Assembly: GCA_900314755.1 (NCBI GenBank)
Contig: OMWH01000004.1
Coordinates: forward strand, 83,020 to 147,019
Length of the DNA stretch: 64,000 bases
Source: an uncultured Prevotellaceae bacterium
Lineage (GTDB): Bacteria > Bacteroidota > Bacteroidia > Bacteroidales > Bacteroidaceae
Reading direction: 5' to 3'
How positions within the stretch are numbered: position 1 is the stretch's first letter; the number at the start of each line of letters is the position of its first letter. Below the pieces are notes generated by a model, which did no database searches, was not told where the DNA came from, and worked only from the letters and a program-made list of their open reading frames with translations. This document shows positions 29,645-39,060 of the stretch, piece by piece. Both the position numbers and the translations under genes were made by a program.

Positions 29645-30822
29645 CCATCATTATCGTAGTAATATTCACATTACTACAACTTATTGTATTGTTGCTATTT
29701 AATTATACCCCTTATCCAGATAGCGACGGATACATCTTTCTTGCTGAAGAATGCATTGCAAATCATGATTGGTATCCTATATCTACGAAGTTAAACGACT
29801 ATCCGTTTTTATGGAATATAGGGGCTATCAATGCTATTGTCATTTCACTTAAATTATTTCATTCTATCATACCTTTACTTGTAGTTTATTGCATTATGAA
29901 AGGCTTAACTGCAGGGCTGTTATATCAAGTGACTCTAACCATCATTAATAAGAAAATTGCATTCATTACTTTAATATTATATGTTATTTATCCAGCTAAT
30001 TATGGTGAAGGCACATCTACACTAAGCGAGTTGCCTTTTATGTTTTTTATCATGCTAGGTATCTATCTCTCATTGGTTAAAAATAAGTCAATAGCAGGAG
30101 GTATGATGCTGGCAATAGCCAACTGGTTTAGACCTATGGGTATCGTCTTTCTACTAGCATTACTTCTTTGTTTGTTGTTTAAATGGAGAAAAAGCATAAA
30201 ATTACTCATAGGTTATGTAGGAATGATAGCTATTATAGGTACAACCACCATGTATCGTACAGGGCTTTTTCTATATCAAGCTAAGACAGGGTGGATGGCT
30301 TTGATGGACTATTCATCAAATCATTCTCATGAATCAATGATGGTTCGTGAACGTGCTGATTGGAATGTATGTCAAAAGGACTCCGCCTGGCAATCGCTTT
30401 TTATAGACTGGGTAAAAGATCACCCAAAAGAGTATATAGCACAGATGCCAAGTAAACTAGTAAATACCTATGTCTCCGACAATGTCAATATGTGTACGTT
30501 CATACCTGATAAACAAGACACTGACTACATGTATGACAAAGTCAGTATGGGAACACTTATCAATAGTTTTCCTCGACTTTCTGCTGTACAATGGCTAACT
30601 ATATTAAATCTGTTTGTCTATTTCGCATTATTAGTTACTTCTGTAGTAAGTCTATTTTACTTTAGGCGTGACACTTATTTACTGCCTGTCAATGTCATCG
30701 TTCTTGGTACTTTGTTGCTCCTCTTTGTCGGACATGGTGAAACTCGTTTCCATATCCTCTTTATGCCTTTCTTTATGATACTCTCATCTATGTTTATAGA
30801 AAAATATATAGACTATGAGTAA
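29620..30822 (+). CDS. Polytopic membrane glycosyltransferase of the GT39/ArnT-like (GT-C) type
   Basis: This 400-residue protein has about ten hydrophobic segments. The first periplasmic loop contains the acidic pair of GT-C enzymes in YPDSDGYIFLAEE, which binds the polyprenyl-phosphate sugar donor. SELPFMFFIMLGIYLSL and WFRPMGIVFLLALLL match this class. The C-terminal loop ends near HGETRFHILFMPFFMI. It probably moves a sugar from a lipid carrier to an acceptor on the periplasmic side. The acceptor is unknown. Its start lies 25 nt inside the end of the PorZ-like gene, and it overlaps the next gene by 8 nt. The DNA is markedly AT-rich. Confidence 0.75.
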   Translation: MQNSHRQIAIIIVVIFTLLQLIVLLLFNYTPYPDSDGYIFLAEECIANHDWYPISTKLNDYPFLWNIGAINAIVISLKLFHSIIPLLVVYCIMKGLTAGLLYQVTLTIINKKIAFITLILYVIYPANYGEGTSTLSELPFMFFIMLGIYLSLVKNKSIAGGMMLAIANWFRPMGIVFLLALLLCLLFKWRKSIKLLIGYVGMIAIIGTTTMYRTGLFLYQAKTGWMALMDYSSNHSHESMMVRERADWNVCQKDSAWQSLFIDWVKDHPKEYIAQMPSKLVNTYVSDNVNMCTFIPDKQDTDYMYDKVSMGTLINSFPRLSAVQWLTILNLFVYFALLVTSVVSLFYFRRDTYLLPVNVIVLGTLLLLFVGHGETRFHILFMPFFMILSSMFIEKYIDYE

Positions 30823-31834
30823 GGAACAAAGTACTATTATTAAAGGGATTGCCATACTCATGATGCTATGGTACCATCTGTTTGGTATATCAGATCTGGA
30901 ATCATTATGTACTCCATTATTATACATACATGGAAAATCATTTGCTGCATATATAGCAAATGCATGTTATCCTGTTTCATTCTTTCTCATTTTAAGTGGA
31001 TATGGCTTGACATACATTTATCATAACAAATTATTAACTGCGAATAGTCAATCTAAAAGACTATTGAAACTTTATATTCACTACTGGGTTGTTCTTTTTG
31101 TCTTTGTCAGTATTGGTCACTATATCAACCCCGCTGTCTATCCAAATGACTTATTACATTTTGTGGCAAATATCATAGGTATCAGATGTACCTACAATGG
31201 GGAAACATGGTTTTTACTACCTTATGCCGTCATTTCACTTTGTTCCTATTGGATTATCAAATATATCTATTTCTTAAACAACAAGAAGCAGACAATTATA
31301 ACTCTTAGTATTTATGTTATTGTCTTTCTCTCATTTAGGCATCTAGGAAATAACTTGCCTGATCATCCTATATTAAAAACACTCCTTATACAACCCGTTT
31401 ATTGGGTTCAGTTGTCTTTTTACTTTTCTCTTGGAATACTTCTCTATCGACTACTTGAAAACGAGCCTATACAGCTAAAAAGTGCTCCTACAACTGTCTA
31501 TTTTATAGTGTTATGTCTTATTTTTATTATTAAAAGCCAATTCAAAATAACGTTGGCTGATGGTCTTTATGCTTTTGTTTTCATATTCTGTTTCCTACAT
31601 TTACGAATTAACCATCATATTACTTTTATACTTCATAAACTTGGTCATCGCTCCATGCCCATGTGGATGACTCACACATTTTATAGTGTTTATTTATTTC
31701 CTGATTTTATCTATGGTTTTAAATACCCAATATTTATTTTTGTTGTGCTCGTTGCTGTTAGCTATTTAACTGCAATTCCTATCATGTATCTATCGAAAAT
31801 AATCATAAAAAGAATATCGTTCCTAAAAAACTAG
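30815..31834 (+). CDS. Membrane acyltransferase 3 family protein
   Basis: This 339-residue protein has ten hydrophobic segments and the family's N-terminal pattern KGIAILMMLWYHLFG, including the conserved histidine in the first segment. AYPVSFFLILSGYGLTY follows, equivalent to the FFxxSGF block. The family O-acylates (mostly acetylates) exported sugars of polysaccharides, LPS or peptidoglycan. Next to a GT-C transferase it most likely decorates the same glycan. The gene sits inside an overlapping run (8 nt overlap before, 4 nt gap after), which indicates one operon. Confidence 0.88.
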   Translation: MSKEQSTIIKGIAILMMLWYHLFGISDLESLCTPLLYIHGKSFAAYIANACYPVSFFLILSGYGLTYIYHNKLLTANSQSKRLLKLYIHYWVVLFVFVSIGHYINPAVYPNDLLHFVANIIGIRCTYNGETWFLLPYAVISLCSYWIIKYIYFLNNKKQTIITLSIYVIVFLSFRHLGNNLPDHPILKTLLIQPVYWVQLSFYFSLGILLYRLLENEPIQLKSAPTTVYFIVLCLIFIIKSQFKITLADGLYAFVFIFCFLHLRINHHITFILHKLGHRSMPMWMTHTFYSVYLFPDFIYGFKYPIFIFVVLVAVSYLTAIPIMYLSKIIIKRISFLKN

Positions 31835-31838
31835 ACCT

Positions 31839-33425
31839 ATGAAAAGAATGCTCTTTATTCTATTAATTACTTTTGAATATACAGTTGTTGCTTTTGCTGA
31901 TGAGTATGATCCTAATAATTTCAGACCTAAAAGTGATGGTATAAAAATTAATGAAACTAATCTTCCCATTGTATTTATTGATACAAAATATGGAGCAGAA
32001 CAAACAAGAATTATCCATAAAGACTATGCCATAGCAGCCAGAATGAAAATTATCAGTAATGATAATGGTATCAATCATGGTGATACATTAGCATATCCTA
32101 ACCAAAAAATAGACTATGAGGGATGGATTTCTATCAGATATCGAGGTAATACTTCCTTTTCTGCTTCAAAAAAGAAACCTTTTCAGATTAGAACATTAAA
32201 GACTAATGATGTAAATGGAAAAAAGGAAAAAGTAGAAATTATGGGAATGCCAAAAGATAATAAATGGGTGATGCTGGCTCCTTATAATGACCGTAGTCAG
32301 ATTCGTGACGCACTGATGTTCCAACTGGCTAGACCTTTTTTTGATTATGTTCCTCGAGTACGTCATTGTGAAGTAATACTAGATGGTTATTACTATGGCA
32401 TCTATGTGATGGCAGAAAAACCTGATAAAGGAAAATATCGTCTTAATCTTGATGATCCTGGTATTGAAGGAGATGAACTGACAGGTGGTTATCAATTAGA
32501 AATTGACAGGGACGATGAACCTTATTATTATCGTTCAAAACAAATTCTGAAAGATGAAAATGGAATTCCATATACTTATAATAATAGTATTGTTTTCCAA
32601 TATAAAAATCCAGAATATGAGGATATGAAACCTGAACAACTACAATATATCCAACAAAAGATAGATTTAATGGAAATGTCATTGGTAAGTGAGGATTTTA
32701 AAAATCCAGAAACTGGTTACAGAAAATACCTGGATCCTATTTCTTTCATAGACCAACAGTTATGCCAAGAAGTATCCGGAAATATAGACGGCTATCGATT
32801 AAGTACTAATATATATAAGCAACGTGACTCTCAAAATCCATATTTCAAAACAACATTATGGGATTTTAATCTTGCCTTTGGTAATGCTATGCAGATGGGT
32901 GGTACCCTTACTGATTATTGGGTATATAAGAATACGTATGTATCATCCTATGATTATAAAGTACCCTTCTGGTGGTCAAGGATGATGGAAGACTCATGGT
33001 ATGTAGAACAATTAAAGAGTCGTTGGACACAATATAGGGAAGGTTCTTTTAGTAATGAACATATAGAAGCTGCCATCGACTCATTAGTTAATCATCTGAA
33101 AGAGAAAGGAGCACTTGAGCGTAATAACCAAACATATGACATGTTTGGTGAAGAATGGGTATGGCCTGTACCAAATTTTGAGACTGTAAATACCTATGAA
33201 AAGGAAATAAACAACTTAAAAAGTTGGTTACAAGAACGTATTATCTGGTTAGATAAACAGTTGAATTATACTAATGATATTAATAGTCTAAAAAGAGATG
33301 ACAATAATAAAAAAATTATTGGTTATTACAATCTTCATGGAATTAGAATACAACGTCCGCCATTCCATGGAGTATACATTATAAGATATCATGATGGAAG
33401 CTTTAAAAAGATAACTACGAAATAA
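31839..33425 (+). CDS. Secreted CotH-like kinase family protein
   Basis: This 528-residue protein has a signal peptide (MLFILLITFEYTVVAFA). The CotH fold shows a beta region with IDYEGWISIRYRGNTS, then KKPFQIRTL, SQIRDALMFQLAR, the lysine block YYGIYVMAEKPDKGKYR and the metal-binding LWDFNLAFGNAM. CotH kinases phosphorylate secreted proteins in spore formers and are also found in many Bacteroidetes surface systems. The last 35 residues (YYNLHGIRI, then GVYIIRYHDGSFKKI) resemble a short type IX-type tail, so export to the surface is plausible. It ends the plus-strand operon and overlaps the convergent GT2 gene by 11 nt. Confidence 0.83.
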   Translation: MKRMLFILLITFEYTVVAFADEYDPNNFRPKSDGIKINETNLPIVFIDTKYGAEQTRIIHKDYAIAARMKIISNDNGINHGDTLAYPNQKIDYEGWISIRYRGNTSFSASKKKPFQIRTLKTNDVNGKKEKVEIMGMPKDNKWVMLAPYNDRSQIRDALMFQLARPFFDYVPRVRHCEVILDGYYYGIYVMAEKPDKGKYRLNLDDPGIEGDELTGGYQLEIDRDDEPYYYRSKQILKDENGIPYTYNNSIVFQYKNPEYEDMKPEQLQYIQQKIDLMEMSLVSEDFKNPETGYRKYLDPISFIDQQLCQEVSGNIDGYRLSTNIYKQRDSQNPYFKTTLWDFNLAFGNAMQMGGTLTDYWVYKNTYVSSYDYKVPFWWSRMMEDSWYVEQLKSRWTQYREGSFSNEHIEAAIDSLVNHLKEKGALERNNQTYDMFGEEWVWPVPNFETVNTYEKEINNLKSWLQERIIWLDKQLNYTNDINSLKRDDNNKKIIGYYNLHGIRIQRPPFHGVYIIRYHDGSFKKITTK

Positions 33426-34308
33426 GTTGTCGTATTTTTAAAGAAGGGAGATGTAAGAATAATAATTGTTTGATACTAAAAGAACTATGAAGTAATTTCA
33501 TATCACAAAGAATATCTAGGTAGTATTTGCTATTTTTCCATTCTTTTCTAGATTGACATACTGCTACGGCAAACATATTTGCTATACGATCTTGAATCAT
33601 ATCAGGTAAATATTCATCATATTGATCTTGAGGTATAGCTGACTTCCTATATTCATTCAATTCATAACAATAATCAGCCGTCCATTTAAAAATATTACTG
33701 GTATGCTCCTCTCCTTTATTATATACTGATTGATAAATTATTTTTACTGGTTTATCTGTCGAGAATACTAATCGTAACCAAAATATATAATCCTCACCAT
33801 TAATAATATGACGTGGTAAGTCAAATAAATAGGGTATGACGATAACCTTTCTATATAAGCTACCCCAAGGAACTCCAATTGTCCCTTCACCTCTTACTGC
33901 TAAATGTCTGAAATCAGACATTGGAATTACATCTCGATGCTCATTTAGTAAAGAATATCCATTACCTAAAATAATATCTGTATTACTATCTGTCTTCTCA
34001 TATAAAAGAGCGATTGCTGTTTCTGGTAAAGTATCATCTGAATCTACAAAAGTAATCCATTCCCCATGAGCATTCTCTGCACCTATAGAACGTGCTTTTG
34101 ATCTTCCTTGATTTGGTTGATGAATAACAAGTATTCTATTATCCTTTATGGCATAGTCATCACAGATATTCCCACTTTTGTCCGAGCTACCATCATCTAC
34201 TAAAATAATTTCTAAATTAGTAAATGTCTGACTTAATATACTCTGAATACATACAGCTATCGTATCTTCAGAATTATATATAGGGACTATGACACTAACA
34301 TCTGGCAT
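33415..34308 (-). CDS. Glycosyltransferase family 2 protein
   Basis: This 297-residue protein has the GT-A start VSVIVPIYNSEDTIAVCIQS and LVDDGSSDKSG. FVDSDDTL is the metal-binding DxD motif, and an acceptor-side block includes HIINGEDYIFWLRLVF (ED motif). It should add a sugar from a nucleotide donor in the cytosol, for surface polysaccharide or O-glycan. It starts 2 nt after the nadA stop but shares the AT-rich composition of the cassette to its left rather than that of nadA. It converges with the CotH gene. Confidence 0.92.
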   Translation of the reverse strand: MPDVSVIVPIYNSEDTIAVCIQSILSQTFTNLEIILVDDGSSDKSGNICDDYAIKDNRILVIHQPNQGRSKARSIGAENAHGEWITFVDSDDTLPETAIALLYEKTDSNTDIILGNGYSLLNEHRDVIPMSDFRHLAVRGEGTIGVPWGSLYRKVIVIPYLFDLPRHIINGEDYIFWLRLVFSTDKPVKIIYQSVYNKGEEHTSNIFKWTADYCYELNEYRKSAIPQDQYDEYLPDMIQDRIANMFAVAVCQSRKEWKNSKYYLDILCDMKLLHSSFSIKQLLFLHLPSLKIRQLIS

Positions 34309-34309
34309 A

Positions 34310-35302
34310 TTAACTTAATTGGAGCATCCTCTCAATAGGTTTTACTGCTTCTTTTGCTATCTTGGGATCTACCTCAACGGAGGGCCATTCGTACTTTAAA
34401 GCGTTGTAAATCTTCAAGAGACTGTTCATCTTCATATACTGACACTCGTTACAACTGCATTCTAAGCCGCTCTCGCTGATTTCTGGAGGCACAGGGATAA
34501 ATTCCTTGTCCGGACAAGTTCGTTGCATCTCGTGCAGAATACCGGCTTCTGTGGCGACGATAAACTGCTTCTTATCACTCTGCTGTGCATAGTTCAGCAT
34601 CGTAGCCGTACTTCCTTTCACATCGGCTAAGGCAAGAACAGGACCTTTACACTCCAGATGAGCCATGACGACGGCATCAGGATATTGCTTTTTCAACTCA
34701 AGGATCTTCGTAGTTGAGAAACGCTCATGGACATGGCAGCCACCATTCCATAACAGCATTTTCCTGCCAGTCACCTCATTGATGTAGTTACCAAGGTTAT
34801 AGTCAGGACCAAAAATCAGTTTGGCATCCTTAGGAAGCTGGTCAACAACCTTCTTGGCATTACCACTGGTAACAACCACGTCTGTCAATGCTTTGACTGC
34901 AGCAGTGGTATTGACATAGCTGATGACCTGATAACCCGGATGCTCCTCTTTATACTTACGCAGATCTTCCGCATTGCAGGAGTCAGCCAATGAACAACCG
35001 GCATTTAGGTCAGGACATAGCACGGTTTTATCTGGAGACAATAGTTTACAGGTCTCTGCCATGAAATGCACACCACACATCACCATCATCTTAGCATCAG
35101 TCTCTGCAGCCTTACGTGCCAAAGCAAGAGAGTCGCCAACAAAGTCGGCAATGTCCTGTATGTCACCAATGGTATAATAATGTGCGAGGATAATCGCATC
35201 CTTCTCTTTACAAAGACGACGAATCTCTGCTTTCAAGTCTGTACCCTCAGGTGCCGGCTCGTCAATATAGCCCTGTTTGATCCACTCCTTTTTCAACATC
35301 AT
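34310..35302 (-). CDS. nadA: Quinolinate synthase NadA
   Basis: This 330-residue protein makes quinolinate from iminoaspartate and dihydroxyacetone phosphate in NAD synthesis. The HYYTIGDIQDIADFVGDS block binds substrate. The three cluster cysteines are seen in VMCGVHFMAET, ECKGPV and SGLECSCNEC. The usual partner nadB is absent from the window. Its promoter seems to lie about 200 nt upstream within the DnaA-box-rich gap, so its leader would run through part of the candidate origin. Confidence 0.97.
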   Translation of the reverse strand: MMLKKEWIKQGYIDEPAPEGTDLKAEIRRLCKEKDAIILAHYYTIGDIQDIADFVGDSLALARKAAETDAKMMVMCGVHFMAETCKLLSPDKTVLCPDLNAGCSLADSCNAEDLRKYKEEHPGYQVISYVNTTAAVKALTDVVVTSGNAKKVVDQLPKDAKLIFGPDYNLGNYINEVTGRKMLLWNGGCHVHERFSTTKILELKKQYPDAVVMAHLECKGPVLALADVKGSTATMLNYAQQSDKKQFIVATEAGILHEMQRTCPDKEFIPVPPEISESGLECSCNECQYMKMNSLLKIYNALKYEWPSVEVDPKIAKEAVKPIERMLQLS

Positions 35303-35668
35303 AACATTATTATATTTTTTTTTATTTTTTCTTTTAAAATGAAATGAGTATGTTGATATGCCGTTGATAAGTGCATAACTTTTCAGTTGTTTTCTTGCCA
35401 GATAGTTTATTCACTTGTTATCTTCAGTCATTCACATACTTTGTGGATACTTTCTTCTTGATTATTAGTCAGATAAGCAGTTTATCCACAACTTCCGATT
35501 TTGGTGCAAAATTACTAAGTTTATATCTTTTTTCATTCTTTTTTAGTGGAAAAGTTGCTAAGAAAGCAGTGATTTATTCTTTTTATACCCAGATGGAGTA
35601 GGGGAGAACTGTGGATTATTTCATATTGCACTATTTATCCACACTGTTTTGCACATACTTATCCACAC
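35303..35668. other. oriC: Candidate replication origin (oriC): AT-rich gap with a DnaA-box cluster
   Basis: This 366-bp non-coding stretch holds three perfect DnaA boxes TTATCCACA at 35482-35490, 35635-35643 and 35659-35667. Single-mismatch boxes are TGTGGATAC (35442-35450), TGTGGATTA (35610-35618) and TTATTCACT (35408-35416). A 40-bp run of almost only A and T (35303-35342) and a second T-rich stretch (35515-35585) could unwind. Two parS-like sites lie 8.4-9 kb away, and mnmG and polA are nearby. dnaA itself is not in the window. A DnaA-controlled promoter is the alternative. Confidence 0.6.
35507..35514 (-). promoter_or_regulatory. Possible -7 promoter box for nadA
   Basis: The minus strand reads TAATTTTG. 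It lies 205 nt before the nadA start, directly beside a DnaA box. Confidence 0.4.
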
Positions 35669-36208
35669 TTATTGTTGATTTAAGAACAGGTTCTCAGCAA
35701 ACTTATAGATGATAATACCTGCTGTCACGCTGACATTCATAGAGTGCTTGGTACCTAACTGTGGAATCTCCAGGCATCCGTCTGAAGCATCAACGACTTC
35801 CTGATGGACTCCTTTTACTTCATTTCCTAAGATGACAGCATATTTCTGTTGCTGTTTTGGAATGAAGGTTTGCAGTTTCGTACTGTGTTCCACTTGTTCT
35901 ACGGAGTACACGAAATAACCTTCTTTCTTGAGTTCCTCCACGGCTTCAAGGGTTGTCTTGAAATACTTCCACGAGACACTTTCCTCAGCTCCTAATGCTG
36001 TCTTGTGTATCTCAGTGGATGGAGGTGTCTGACAGATACCACACAGATAAACTGCAGTGACCCTGAAAGCATCGCAGGTACGGAATACACTGCCGATATT
36101 ATACATCGAACGGACATCATCCAATACGACGATAAGGGGTAGTTTCTCTGATGCTTTAAACTCATCTATCGTGAGTCGTTGCATCTCTATAGTACGTATT
36201 TTTCTCAT
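35669..36208 (-). CDS. TrmH/SpoU family RNA 2'-O-methyltransferase
   Basis: This enzyme has 179 residues from the chosen start. The frame is open further upstream, but the ATG at 36208 shares its A with the polA stop (TAATG), a typical coupling. All three SPOUT motifs are visible: DVRSMYNIGSVFRTCDAF, VILGNEVKGV and LEIPQLGTKHSMNVSVTAG. These form the knotted S-adenosylmethionine site. It is the short single-domain form, so either tRNA or rRNA could be the substrate. It is co-transcribed with polA and borders the candidate origin. Confidence 0.9.
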   Translation of the reverse strand: MRKIRTIEMQRLTIDEFKASEKLPLIVVLDDVRSMYNIGSVFRTCDAFRVTAVYLCGICQTPPSTEIHKTALGAEESVSWKYFKTTLEAVEELKKEGYFVYSVEQVEHSTKLQTFIPKQQQKYAVILGNEVKGVHQEVVDASDGCLEIPQLGTKHSMNVSVTAGIIIYKFAENLFLNQQ

Positions 36209-38973
36209 TAATGTGCCTCCAACCAATTATTACCAAAACCACTGTCTGCCACCAACGGTACTTTCATATCAAAGGCTCCTTGCATCTCTTCCAATACGAT
36301 GCGTTCTACTTGCTCTTTCTCTTCTGGGTAGACAGAGAAGTTCAATTCGTCATGTACTTGCAGGATCATCTTACTCTTGATACCTTCTTTCTTAAAGCGT
36401 TGGAAGATACGTATCATCGCTACTTTGATGATATCGGCTGCTGTACCTTGTATAGGAGCATTGATGGCGTTTCGCTCTGCAAATCCTCGCACAACGCTAT
36501 TAGCACTGTTGATATCCGGAAGATAACGGCGACGACCGAATAGGGTAGTGACGTACCCTTGTTGACGAGCTATCTCCTTGGATTTCTCCATGTAGTCATG
36601 TACCTGTGGGAAGGTGTCGAAGTAGCCGTCTATCAGTTGTTTTGCCTCTGCCCGGTCGATATCCAGACGCTCGGCAAGACCAAAAACGGTGATGCCATAG
36701 ATAATACCGAAGTTAGCACGCTTTGACTTCGTACGCTCGTCACGTGTCACTTCCTCGATGGGTTTCTTATAGATATTGGCAGCTGTTGCCGCATGGAGAT
36801 CCTTACCCTCTCGGAACACCTCTATCATATTGTCATCATTACTCAGATGTGCCATCACACGAAGTTCTATCTGACTATAGTCTGCAGAGAAGAACAAACA
36901 ACCGGGTTCTGGGATAAACGCCTTACGGATTTCCTTACCATCCTCCCCGCGGATAGGGATGTTCTGCAGGTTAGGGTCTGAGGAAGACAGTCGTCCCGTA
37001 GCGGTAATCGTCTGGTTAAACGAAGTATGGATATGTCCTGTATGTGGGTTAATCAGTTTGGGTAGTGCATCGATATAAGTACCGATAAGTTTCTTTAACC
37101 CTCTGTGTTCCAGAATGTCAGCTACAATCTCGTGTTTGTTCTTGAGTTGTTGCAGTACCTCTTCAGAGGTCACATACTGACCGGTCTTAGTCTTCTTCGC
37201 TTTCTCTACGATTTTAAGTTTGTCAAAGAGAATCTCACCTACTTGTTTTGGTGATGCGATATTGAACGGTTGACCGGCGAGTTCATAGATACGTTGCTCA
37301 ATCTCGTTCATGCGAGAGGTCAGTTGCTTGGAGGTCTCTGCTAACGAGTCAGTATCCAGGCAGACCCCGTTCATCTCCATTTCGGCAAGGACAGGCATCA
37401 AAGGCATCTCTATCTCATAAAACAACTTCTCAGCACCATATTTCTTCAGTTCCGGTTCGAGTTTGCTCTTGAGTTGTAGTGTGATATCGGCATCCTCCGC
37501 AGCATACTCATAGACATCCTTAGGATCGAGTTCCCGCATCGAACGTTGGTTCTTACCCTTGGGTCCTATCAGTTCATCAATATGGATGGTCTGGTAGTGC
37601 AGATAGATCTCTGCCATGTAGTCCATGTTATGACGCAACTCGGGTTGGATGAGATAATGGGCTATCATGGTGTCCCACATTTTTCCTTTTAGCTCAATGC
37701 CATAGTTGCGTAATACCTCCAAGTCGTATTTCAGATTCTGACCCACCTTGAGAATTTCCTCACTCTCATAGACGGGCCGGAAGATATCGACTCGCTTCTG
37801 GGCTTCTTCCCGATTCTCTGGGATGGGGACATAAAATGCCTCATGCTCCTTCACCGCAAAGCTCAATCCTACCAGTTCTGCGTCAATTGCATTGGTCGAA
37901 GTGGTCTCTGTATCTAGACTGAGAATTTTATTTGTAAGAAAAAAGTCACGTAATTTCTTCAAATCTTCTTCATTATCAATGAGTTGATAGTTGTGAGAGG
38001 TTGTTTTTAACGTCTCTAGATTTGAAAATTCTGGCTCGTTCGACCCCACGGGCGCAAATTCGGCAAACAAATCGAGTTGTCCGTTAACAGGTTTGGACGT
38101 TTTTTCAGACTTTTTAAGAATCTTACCAGCAAGGGTCTTAAACTCTAATTCGTCTAAGAGTTTTCCGAGTTCCTCCTCATTCGGCTCTGAGATTTTCAGT
38201 TCGTCGAGATTCAGTTCGATGGGAACATCCGTTTTGATGGTTGCCAAGAATTTCGACATCTTGATATCGTCCACATGTTCTTCCACTTTTGTCTTGAGGG
38301 CACCTTTGATCTCCTCCGTATGTTCCAACATATTCTCAATGGTACCAAACTGGTCGATGAGTTTGACGGCAGTCTTCTCTCCCACACCCGGACAACCAGG
38401 GAAGTTATCTGCTGAGTCACCCATCAACGCAAGGAGGTCGATGACAGCATGTGTCGAAGGAATACCATATTTTGCTTTCACCTCTTCTATACCCATGGTC
38501 TCATAGCCACCTCCATGTCGGGGACGGAAGATAAAGACATGCTCGTTGACCAACTGTCCGTAGTCCTTATCTGGTGTCAGCATATAAGTGGTCACACCTT
38601 GAGCCCCTGCTTTCGTGGCAAGGGTACCGATAACATCGTCTGCTTCATATCCGTCAACCTGCAGGATGGGAATATTCCATGCTTTCAACAAGTCTTTGAT
38701 GATAGGTACCGCTTTTCGGATATCCTCTGGGGTAGCCTCACGTTGTGCTTTGTAAGCAGGGTAGGCATCACTGCGGAAAGTAGGACCATGGGGGTCGAAA
38801 GCTACTCCCAAGTGGGTTGGTTGCTCTTTGGTGAGCACTTCTTGCAGGGTATTCACAAATCCCACGATGGCAGAGGTGTTAAGACCTTTCGAGTTAATAC
38901 GTGGGTTCTTGATGAACGCATAATACGACCGGTAGATGAGTGCATAAGCGTCTAAAAGGAAGAGTTTATCCAT
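36208..38973 (-). CDS. polA: DNA polymerase I
   Basis: This 921-residue protein has three domains. The 5' nuclease (residues 1-290) shows DAYALIYRSYYA, FDPHGPTFR, EADDVIGTLA and TPDKDYGQLV. The 3'-5' exonuclease (about 340-520) has an intact active site: DTETT, NLKYDLEVL and YAAEDAD. The polymerase (about 540-921) shows FSADYSQIELRVMAHL (motif A), KRANFGIIYG (motif B) and LQVHDELNF (motif C). It processes Okazaki fragments and fills repair gaps. It is divergent from the polyprenyl synthase gene with a 66-100 nt gap. Confidence 0.98.
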   Translation of the reverse strand: MDKLFLLDAYALIYRSYYAFIKNPRINSKGLNTSAIVGFVNTLQEVLTKEQPTHLGVAFDPHGPTFRSDAYPAYKAQREATPEDIRKAVPIIKDLLKAWNIPILQVDGYEADDVIGTLATKAGAQGVTTYMLTPDKDYGQLVNEHVFIFRPRHGGGYETMGIEEVKAKYGIPSTHAVIDLLALMGDSADNFPGCPGVGEKTAVKLIDQFGTIENMLEHTEEIKGALKTKVEEHVDDIKMSKFLATIKTDVPIELNLDELKISEPNEEELGKLLDELEFKTLAGKILKKSEKTSKPVNGQLDLFAEFAPVGSNEPEFSNLETLKTTSHNYQLIDNEEDLKKLRDFFLTNKILSLDTETTSTNAIDAELVGLSFAVKEHEAFYVPIPENREEAQKRVDIFRPVYESEEILKVGQNLKYDLEVLRNYGIELKGKMWDTMIAHYLIQPELRHNMDYMAEIYLHYQTIHIDELIGPKGKNQRSMRELDPKDVYEYAAEDADITLQLKSKLEPELKKYGAEKLFYEIEMPLMPVLAEMEMNGVCLDTDSLAETSKQLTSRMNEIEQRIYELAGQPFNIASPKQVGEILFDKLKIVEKAKKTKTGQYVTSEEVLQQLKNKHEIVADILEHRGLKKLIGTYIDALPKLINPHTGHIHTSFNQTITATGRLSSSDPNLQNIPIRGEDGKEIRKAFIPEPGCLFFSADYSQIELRVMAHLSNDDNMIEVFREGKDLHAATAANIYKKPIEEVTRDERTKSKRANFGIIYGITVFGLAERLDIDRAEAKQLIDGYFDTFPQVHDYMEKSKEIARQQGYVTTLFGRRRYLPDINSANSVVRGFAERNAINAPIQGTAADIIKVAMIRIFQRFKKEGIKSKMILQVHDELNFSVYPEEKEQVERIVLEEMQGAFDMKVPLVADSGFGNNWLEAH

Positions 38974-39034
38974 AACATTGTTTATTTTCTGCGTAAAATT
39001 ACTAAAATATTTTTCAAAATCCCGATATTTTCAC

Positions 39035-39042
39035 TATTTTTG
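39035..39042 (+). promoter_or_regulatory. -7 promoter box for the polyprenyl synthase gene
   Basis: TATTTTTG. The predicted start near 39049 excludes the ATG at 39040 and supports the start at 39061. Confidence 0.6.
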
Positions 39043-39060
39043 TATCAAATTTCAATCATT

